A DNA stretch of 38,733 nt, from assembly GCA_902536655.1 (NCBI GenBank), contig CACAYF010000005.1:69790-108522 (forward strand), in the 5' to 3' direction. Origin of the DNA: an uncultured Alphaproteobacteria bacterium. Lineage in GTDB: Bacteria > Pseudomonadota > Alphaproteobacteria > Methylaequorales > Methylaequoraceae. The notes under the pieces are model-generated. The model searched no databases. It saw nothing but the letters and a program-made list of their open reading frames with translations, and had not been told where the DNA came from. A program made the position numbers and the translations under genes. This document shows, piece after piece, positions 32,745 to 38,733 of this stretch (position 1 is its first letter; each line of letters starts with the position of its first letter).

Positions 32745-35700
32745 ATGAAAGGGAGGTCATTTCTTTTAACTCTTGCACTCAGCACTTCGCTAAGCGCGTC
32801 AATTGCTGGAGAAATGCCAACTGGTGCAAGTGTACAGTCTGGAAATGTTGAAATTTCAGGGAAAAACACAAATCATTTAATTATCGAGCAATCTACAAAT
32901 AAATCTATAATTAACTGGGATAGTTTTTCAATTCACGATAAAGGTAGAGTAGATTTCAACATGCCATCTTCCATATCGTCCTCTTTGAATAGAGTAACGG
33001 GATCAACACCTTCATCTATTGCTGGTCAACTCAATTCAAACGGTAAGGTGCTGATAATTAATCCGAACGGTGTTATGATAACTAAGAATGGTGTTGTGAA
33101 AACAGGCTCCTTTACTGCATCCACACTGGATATTAACAATGAAGACTTCTTAAAAGATAAGATGAATTTCATTGGAAATGGGAAATCAAAGAGTGTTCAA
33201 AACAACGGTAAAATTATTATTGGTGATAAAGGGTATGGAGCTCTTTTGGGCGGACAAATATCTAATTCAGGTATTGTTTCGGCAAGACTAGGAAAAATTG
33301 CTCTTGGTGCTGGAGAAAAAATAACACTTGATTTCGTGGGTGATGGTTTGATGAGTGTTTCTGTTCCTAGTGAAAAATTAGGTTTTATCGAGGATATTAA
33401 CGGAAATACTCTAAAAAGCTTAATTTCAAATACGGGTTTACTAAAAGCAAATGGTGGTATAATAAAGTTGTCAGCGGCAACTGCAAAAAGCTTATCAAGG
33501 TCCTCGGTCAATATTGGATCTTCAGGTATGATAATAGCAAGAAGTGTCAATGACAAAACAGGTAAGGTTGTCATTGGTAGTCCAGCAAGTAACAAAATTA
33601 AAATAGCTGGAAAAATAGATGTTTCTGGTCATAGATCTCTATCTCCTTCTGGAACAATAATCGTTAAAGGTCGTTCAATATCTCATAATGGGAGAATATT
33701 TGCTCGAGGAAGTTCCGGAGGCAAGGTTAATATTATATCAAAAGACACTTTAAAGCTTGATGGGTCGATTTTTGCTCAAGGTACAAAAGAAAAAGGTGGA
33801 TCGGTTCTATTTTTGTCAGAAAAAAGTATTAGTTCAACGCCAAAAACAGTTGTTGACGTGTCAGGGGCAAATAAAGGCGGTAGGATAAGATCTTTAGCAA
33901 AAACGACTAATATATCATCAGGAACATTTAAATCAAACTCTGAGGGCGGAAAAGGGGGAAATATTGATTTAACCGGTGATAGGGTTGAAATTTCAAATGC
34001 AAATATTGAGGCTGCGGGTAATTTAATGGGCGGAAAAGTGAGAATAGGAGGAGATTATCTTGGGGGACAAGATTTAACCATTATGGATAATAAAAATGTT
34101 TACGGATTTGTTTCCCGCTTTGGCGATCAACCATCAATCCAAAACTCCAAGCAAACGATCGTTAAAGCGGATACAAATATTGATGTTTCCAGTAAAAAAG
34201 GTCAAGGTGGTACGGCTGTAGTGTGGTCAGACCAAATGACTGATTTTGAAGGAAAAATCAATGCAAGAGGTGCAGAAATAGTGGCTTTAACTACTGTAGT
34301 TAACACAGATAAAAGCACCAAAAAATCGTCTAAAGAGCCTCCAATTTTGACGATAAAAACTAAACTTGAACCAATTGAATCAACAGTCGATCCTCCTCCA
34401 AAGCAAGTGATTCAATTGAGTCGAAACCAAATTAAATCGCAAGTGGATCCTCCTCCACCAAAGATTTTTGATAAAGGCGGCGGCTTTGTCGAGATCTCCT
34501 CTAAAAACTATTTGAAAAGAGCAAATATTGCAGGTGTTTCTCTTAACGGTGGTACTTTGCTGCTTGATCCACGAGATATTTACGTTAGGGATAGCTCAAA
34601 GAGTGGCTACACATTAACGAGTAATCTTAGTGATGTCGATAGTTTTAATGACGGGACCAATGCTCTCTATCAAGTAAATAGTTCAACAATTGAAACTGCT
34701 CTGACAGCAGGAACAAATGTTATTCTTCAGGCACGCCAAGATATATTTGTTGAAAGTGATATAATCGCCACAGGTAGTTCAGGTGGGGATCTTACACTAA
34801 ATGCTGGTGTTGATATTAATATTTCTGCGGACATTACGACTGCAAATGGTGATTTAAACCTGATTGCCAACAATGCATCTGTTACAAGTAGAGGTACCGA
34901 TCATTCTGATATTGACGTAACAAGCACACTTAATCTTGGATCTGGAGATTTAAACATTACCCTGGGTAATGTTTCAAGTGGTGATTCCAATAATGTTCAT
35001 TTAGGTAGCGCTACTATCAATGCAAATAATATTACACTAACTGATTCAGGTACAGGCTCAAATACCTCCCGAGTTAGTGTTTTGGGAGACTTAAATGCAT
35101 CATCAGCTATCAATGTAACCAGCACCAACAAACGCGTAAACGTAGGTGGTGCTTCATTAACAGCGAATGGCACTGGAACAGCTGTTGATATCACATCAAA
35201 ATATTTAAGTGGAAATGGTGGCTCTGTCAGCACGCCAAATGGAATTTGGCGAGCAACCAACACTGACACCTCTAGTAATGGAGCAAGGTTTGGTGGATTT
35301 ACAGGAAACTTTATCCAATATGGTTATTCATCAGGTGATGCAATACAGGGAACTGGCAGTGGTTTGCTCAGTGCGTATGACCCAGGTAATCTTACAAGAA
35401 TTTACAACGTATTTAGTTCAACTTCATATCATTTAACGAAAGAATATGACGGAACGAACTCAACCGCCTCTGCTTCCTTTAATACTTCTTCTCCACCGGT
35501 TACTGGGGCTTCGGGAGCTGCGATACCAACAGGGCTAACTGTTACTTTAAACAGTCCAACATTTACATATGACAATGTAAATCAGGGGAATCAACAGGTT
35601 AGTGCAGACGCAGCCTATTCCATAACATCTAAAAGTCACACGAACTTTACCAATATATTTGGATTATCAACTAGTTCAACGCCAGCAACTCTTACAGGAC

Positions 35701-38700
35701 GAGTCACTCGTAAAGGGATTCAAATTCAAGGTGAAAAATATTATGATGCGACAACTGATATTATAGCAGCCGCAGATTCCGCTGGTTTTGGGGGATTAGA
35801 AATAATAGGCCTAATTTCGGGCGAGGATCTTCAATTTTCAGCAGGAACCGATAGTTTCTTTACTATGGTAGCTGATCCTGGAAATACATACACAAGCTTT
35901 AATATGAATAATATTTCACTTGCCACCGGGACTGGAAGTGGGGGTGTTGCGGGCGATCCCAATAACTATAATGTAACATCAACATTATTTAGAATTAAGC
36001 CAAGACCTCTGAAAGTAAAGCTGACAAAGCAATACGACACTAACGCTACATTTGGCAGTGATGATACGGTCTTCTTTGAATACCCGACAATGGGTAGTCC
36101 GCCTAGTAATGCAGCTACACGAACAGGTGTTTTTAATGAAACATTAGCTCTTTCAGGTACAGGAACGATTTCTGGAGGAGCAACGGACGTAGGTACCGGC
36201 TATGTTGTGACTGGAATGAGTTTATCTGATGGTTTCGGTGCAGCAAGTAATTACAGCATTAACGGCAATATAGAAGCAGATATTACTCAAAAAGTTGTTA
36301 ATTTATCAGGTCAAAGAGCTAGTAATGGTTCAACAAGTGTTGCTGGATCAATAATGACGGTAGACACTGGCACTTCTCAAACCCTTACTGCAAGCGGCTC
36401 AGGAACGGCTGCTCAGTCAGCGCCAGGAGTTGGTATCACAGTTAATGCTACAACTCCAGGAATTAACTTAGTAAACGGCACGGGTGCGGCCAGTAACTAT
36501 ACTTTAACTGGAGGAACACATACAGTAGACATAACAGCTACTAGTGCCTACATTACCGGTACTAAGGTATATGATGCTTCAACGGCTATCTCCGCATCCA
36601 TTTTAAGTCTTATCGATCCAAGCGACCCAAGTGCTAACGTAACGATCTCAGGATCAGCCACAGCAAGTTCGGCAAATGTGGGAAATAGTGTTTCTGTAAC
36701 AAATGCAAATATTGGATCACTGGCTTTGGGTGGTGTGGATGCTGGAAACTATGACATCAATACTATAGCGATCAATGGGCTCTTAAACGTTGCCATAACC
36801 CCAAAGAAAGTTAATTTAAGTGGAACCAGACTATATAATGGTACGGTTGACGCAGCCCATTCAGATCTTTCTGTCGCATCGGGAACTGTAGGGACTGAAA
36901 CGCTTACAATTTCAGGAACTGGTACATTAAATGCTGGTGGTGCAGGGAGCCGTACTATTAGTAATACAGGAAGCTTAGCACTAGGTAATGGAACCAACGG
37001 AGGTATTGGAGCTAATTACACACTAGATGGTGGAACACATTCTATGACAATTAATGCTTTGCCACTCACAATCACCGGTACAAAGATTTATGATGGTGAT
37101 AATGAGGTGCACTCTAACACACCTGAAGCACAAATACAGAATATAGTTCCGGGAGAAAATGTACTTTTTTCAGGATTTGCTAGGTCAGATAGTGAAGACG
37201 TAGGAACTAACATTAATATTGGAACAATCAATACGTGGGCTTTGTCAGATCAGACGCACGCTGCATCAAACTACACCTTTACTGGTGGAAACCTTACAAT
37301 TGATATTACGCAAAGAGAAATAAAGCTTACTGGAACTAAAACATACGATGGAAATACAGATGCAGTAGGAAGTTCGATAACAAGAATGCAGGCTCAAGGA
37401 ACTTTCTCAGCTCCAGGTAGCAGTTCTAATTCAAGCTCTTTTAATACAGGCTTGGTTTCTGGAGGTGTAACTTATTTCCTTCCTGTAAATGTAGCTGATG
37501 GGCATTCTTCTAGAGAAACATTGACGATAAATGGAACTGGAACAGCAAACAGTAAGGATGTATCAAGCGCAAATATATTAAGTAGCAATGGAACTTTAGC
37601 TTTAGCCGACGGTTCAAACGGAGGCAAAGCATCAAATTACAAAATCACATTAACATCAGATGATCATGCTTACACTGTAACTCAAAAATCATTGGGCTTG
37701 AGCGGAAGTAAAGTTTATGATGGTACAGATGTTGTCCTTGCATCAGAACTTCCTACAGTTACTGGGTTAATAGGTTCTGAAACAGTTGTTACTGGCTCCC
37801 AAACAACAACGTCAGGGTCTACTGCAACCAAAAAGAATGTAGCCAATAATGTATCAATAACGTCTAATGCATCTGGAATCACCTTGGCAGATGGATCTAA
37901 TGGGGGCTTAGCCGCCAACTACACATTGACTGGTGGTACCCATCAAGTAAATATTACGAAAGCACCTGTTACAATAGGACTTACAAGACAGTATGACGGA
38001 ACAACCAACGCCTCATCTAATGACACGGATTCAAATACTACAGAGTCTTATAGTGGATTAGTAGGATCAGAAACGTTAACATTAACAGGCCAAGGCTCGG
38101 TTGCGAGTAAAAATGTTTCAGGAAGTACTCAATCAGTTACATTGGGTACTATCGCACTTGGCGATCAAGCTGGTGCAACAACATCAAGCGGAGGTTTAGC
38201 TAGTAACTATAATTTAACATCAGCAGCATTAACAATTAATAAAAAAGTTTTAAATAGCAACAGTTCTAGAATATATAATGCAACAACAGCAGCTTCAGCC
38301 AGTGATATTACCCTTACCAACCAAGTCTCTGGTGAATCTCTGCAGTTAAGTAATGCCGCTGCTACGTCAAATGCAAATGTCGGAAGTTACTCAATTAGTA
38401 ATTTATCCGGTATTACCATTAGTGACGAAGCGGGAGCCAATGCATCAAGTGGGGCTTTAGCGGATAACTACACATTAACAGGTGGAACTCACACCTTCGC
38501 GATAAACAGAAAATCAGTCAATATTGCAGGGACGCGTCAATATGACGGAACAACAAATATAGCAGCAGCCGATATCTCAACGATAACCGATACGGTTAAT
38601 AGTGAGGTTTTGTCAATGTCAGGGGGACTTGGAACAACCTCGTCAGCGAATGTGGCTGCCTACAATTTAGTCAATACTAGTCAAGGAACATTAACGTTAG

Positions 38701-38733
38701 CAAATGGACCATCTGGAGCAAACCAAGGATTGG
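32745..38733 (+). CDS. TpsA2: very large two-partner-secretion exoprotein with YDG repeat array (3' end outside window)
   Basis: One uninterrupted frame of about 1996 codons runs off the window edge. From ATG 32745 the signal peptide is MKGRSFLLTLALSTSLSASIA, then a TPS secretion domain (residues ~22-250) with WDSFSIHDKGRVDFNMP, TPSSIAGQLNSNGKVL and IINPNGVMI. G-rich beta-helix-type repeats follow, then a Pro-rich linker near residue 548-575 with two VDPPPK-like copies. GGTLLLDPRDIYV corresponds to GTLLLDPKNITV of TpsA1, but no PA14 domain follows. From about residue 900 come at least twelve YDG-type repeats. Upstream TpsB2 is the likely exporter. The true start may be the ATA at 32715 behind the AGGAGG. 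Adhesin-like role inferred from family; ligand unknown. Confidence 0.87.
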   Translation, partial: MKGRSFLLTLALSTSLSASIAGEMPTGASVQSGNVEISGKNTNHLIIEQSTNKSIINWDSFSIHDKGRVDFNMPSSISSSLNRVTGSTPSSIAGQLNSNGKVLIINPNGVMITKNGVVKTGSFTASTLDINNEDFLKDKMNFIGNGKSKSVQNNGKIIIGDKGYGALLGGQISNSGIVSARLGKIALGAGEKITLDFVGDGLMSVSVPSEKLGFIEDINGNTLKSLISNTGLLKANGGIIKLSAATAKSLSRSSVNIGSSGMIIARSVNDKTGKVVIGSPASNKIKIAGKIDVSGHRSLSPSGTIIVKGRSISHNGRIFARGSSGGKVNIISKDTLKLDGSIFAQGTKEKGGSVLFLSEKSISSTPKTVVDVSGANKGGRIRSLAKTTNISSGTFKSNSEGGKGGNIDLTGDRVEISNANIEAAGNLMGGKVRIGGDYLGGQDLTIMDNKNVYGFVSRFGDQPSIQNSKQTIVKADTNIDVSSKKGQGGTAVVWSDQMTDFEGKINARGAEIVALTTVVNTDKSTKKSSKEPPILTIKTKLEPIESTVDPPPKQVIQLSRNQIKSQVDPPPPKIFDKGGGFVEISSKNYLKRANIAGVSLNGGTLLLDPRDIYVRDSSKSGYTLTSNLSDVDSFNDGTNALYQVNSSTIETALTAGTNVILQARQDIFVESDIIATGSSGGDLTLNAGVDINISADITTANGDLNLIANNASVTSRGTDHSDIDVTSTLNLGSGDLNITLGNVSSGDSNNVHLGSATINANNITLTDSGTGSNTSRVSVLGDLNASSAINVTSTNKRVNVGGASLTANGTGTAVDITSKYLSGNGGSVSTPNGIWRATNTDTSSNGARFGGFTGNFIQYGYSSGDAIQGTGSGLLSAYDPGNLTRIYNVFSSTSYHLTKEYDGTNSTASASFNTSSPPVTGASGAAIPTGLTVTLNSPTFTYDNVNQGNQQVSADAAYSITSKSHTNFTNIFGLSTSSTPATLTGRVTRKGIQIQGEKYYDATTDIIAAADSAGFGGLEIIGLISGEDLQFSAGTDSFFTMVADPGNTYTSFNMNNISLATGTGSGGVAGDPNNYNVTSTLFRIKPRPLKVKLTKQYDTNATFGSDDTVFFEYPTMGSPPSNAATRTGVFNETLALSGTGTISGGATDVGTGYVVTGMSLSDGFGAASNYSINGNIEADITQKVVNLSGQRASNGSTSVAGSIMTVDTGTSQTLTASGSGTAAQSAPGVGITVNATTPGINLVNGTGAASNYTLTGGTHTVDITATSAYITGTKVYDASTAISASILSLIDPSDPSANVTISGSATASSANVGNSVSVTNANIGSLALGGVDAGNYDINTIAINGLLNVAITPKKVNLSGTRLYNGTVDAAHSDLSVASGTVGTETLTISGTGTLNAGGAGSRTISNTGSLALGNGTNGGIGANYTLDGGTHSMTINALPLTITGTKIYDGDNEVHSNTPEAQIQNIVPGENVLFSGFARSDSEDVGTNINIGTINTWALSDQTHAASNYTFTGGNLTIDITQREIKLTGTKTYDGNTDAVGSSITRMQAQGTFSAPGSSSNSSSFNTGLVSGGVTYFLPVNVADGHSSRETLTINGTGTANSKDVSSANILSSNGTLALADGSNGGKASNYKITLTSDDHAYTVTQKSLGLSGSKVYDGTDVVLASELPTVTGLIGSETVVTGSQTTTSGSTATKKNVANNVSITSNASGITLADGSNGGLAANYTLTGGTHQVNITKAPVTIGLTRQYDGTTNASSNDTDSNTTESYSGLVGSETLTLTGQGSVASKNVSGSTQSVTLGTIALGDQAGATTSSGGLASNYNLTSAALTINKKVLNSNSSRIYNATTAASASDITLTNQVSGESLQLSNAAATSNANVGSYSISNLSGITISDEAGANASSGALADNYTLTGGTHTFAINRKSVNIAGTRQYDGTTNIAAADISTITDTVNSEVLSMSGGLGTTSSANVAAYNLVNTSQGTLTLANGPSGANQGL
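34391..34463 (+). repeat. Pro-rich duplicated linker in TpsA2
   Basis: The peptide VDPPPK occurs at about 34391 and again as VDPPPPK at about 34445, separated by QVIQLSRNQIKSQ. At DNA level both contain GATCCTCCTCC. It interrupts the region where TpsA1 reads straight from the secretion/beta-helix part into GGFIEISSK, so it is probably an inserted flexible linker. Confidence 0.6.
35427..38733 (+). repeat. Array of at least twelve YDG-type repeats within TpsA2
   Basis: Each unit has a start like hydrophobic-x-G-(T/S)-(K/R)-x-Y-(D/N)-(G/A)-T, a middle V-x-G-E-x-L-x-(L/I)-S-G-(T/S), and an end (L/A)-x-N-Y-(T/N)-(L/I)-T-G-G-x-H/L. The Y codons lie near 35445, 35742, 36033, 36570, 36834, 37088, 37344, 37716, 37992, 38274 and 38541, plus a degenerate unit near 36316 (SGQRASNGST), so the period is about 250-300 bp with one longer unit. 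Units differ clearly in sequence, so this is an old array. The last unit is cut by the window edge. Confidence 0.85.

Noticed and set aside
33197-37918. Several open frames of 65-130 codons on the minus strand, and one on the plus strand at 35209, inside the TpsA2 region
   Set aside because: They are antisense or off-frame shadows of the continuous TpsA2 frame, whose repeat motifs (NYTLTGG, YDGT) stay in one frame throughout. None has a recognisable domain or ribosome site.
35427-38733. CRISPR array or DNA satellite
   Set aside because: The period is 250-300 bp, the units are diverged at DNA level and all are in one coding frame, so this is protein-domain repetition.

Overview
The window is AT-rich chromosomal DNA that reads as a low-GC alphaproteobacterium, possibly a marine lineage of the SAR11/HIMB59 kind; this placement is inferred from gene order and base composition only. 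The pointers are a hisB-DUF2628-hisH-hisA-hisF-hisE block next to hslVU, a mltA/Tim44-like/secB cluster, and rho in the same neighbourhood as mnmE-mnmG-rsmG-parA-parB, with parS sites inside the mnmG and rsmG reading frames. Housekeeping genes are packed very tightly: stops and starts overlap by a few bases, and three convergent gene pairs overlap at their 3' ends.

Layout. 1-1469 (+): 3' part of rho, then an exonuclease III (xthA). 1466-5239 (-): the late histidine genes hisB, a DUF2628 membrane protein, hisH, hisA, hisF and hisE, then a HIT-family hydrolase. 5311-7169 (+): hslV-hslU. 7164-9357 (-): Smr-domain protein, MltA lytic transglycosylase and a Tim44-like protein. 9441-9905 (+): secB. 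9981-11251 (-): a Lys-rich coiled-coil protein of unknown function, a shortened cyclic-nucleotide-binding protein and tRNA-Gly(GCC). 11359-12501 (+): LON-substrate-binding-domain protein, a 53-residue Trm112-like protein and a DUF971 protein, start-to-stop coupled. 12482-13672 (-): a UbiH-type FAD monooxygenase. 13726-17426 (+): ftsK, a BON-domain lipoprotein candidate and gshB. 17494-18159 (-): dnaQ.

The right half is the unusual part. The mnmE-mnmG-rsmG-parA-parB operon (24574-30388, +) is flanked by two paralogous two-partner-secretion (TPS) loci pointing away from it. Locus 1 is on the minus strand: TpsB1 24259-22499, then TpsA1 22420-18290, complete. Locus 2 is on the plus strand: TpsB2 30861-32672, then TpsA2 from about 32745 and still open at the window edge. 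In each pair a FhaC/ShlB-type outer-membrane pore would secrete its filamentous-haemagglutinin-like partner. The two exoproteins share an N-terminal TPS domain and a common core. TpsA1 carries a PA14-like domain and ends in a Ser/Gly-rich tail; TpsA2 lacks PA14 and continues into at least twelve YDG-type repeats.

The same region carries replication and segregation signals. There are two perfect 16-bp parS palindromes (25967 and 27885). The roughly 470-bp non-coding gap between parB and TpsB2 has two perfect, oppositely oriented DnaA boxes around an AT-rich segment with an 11-bp inverted repeat, which makes it a candidate replication origin. A third perfect DnaA box, within a sequence shared with that gap, lies upstream of TpsB1. 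No CRISPR array, transposase or integrase was seen.
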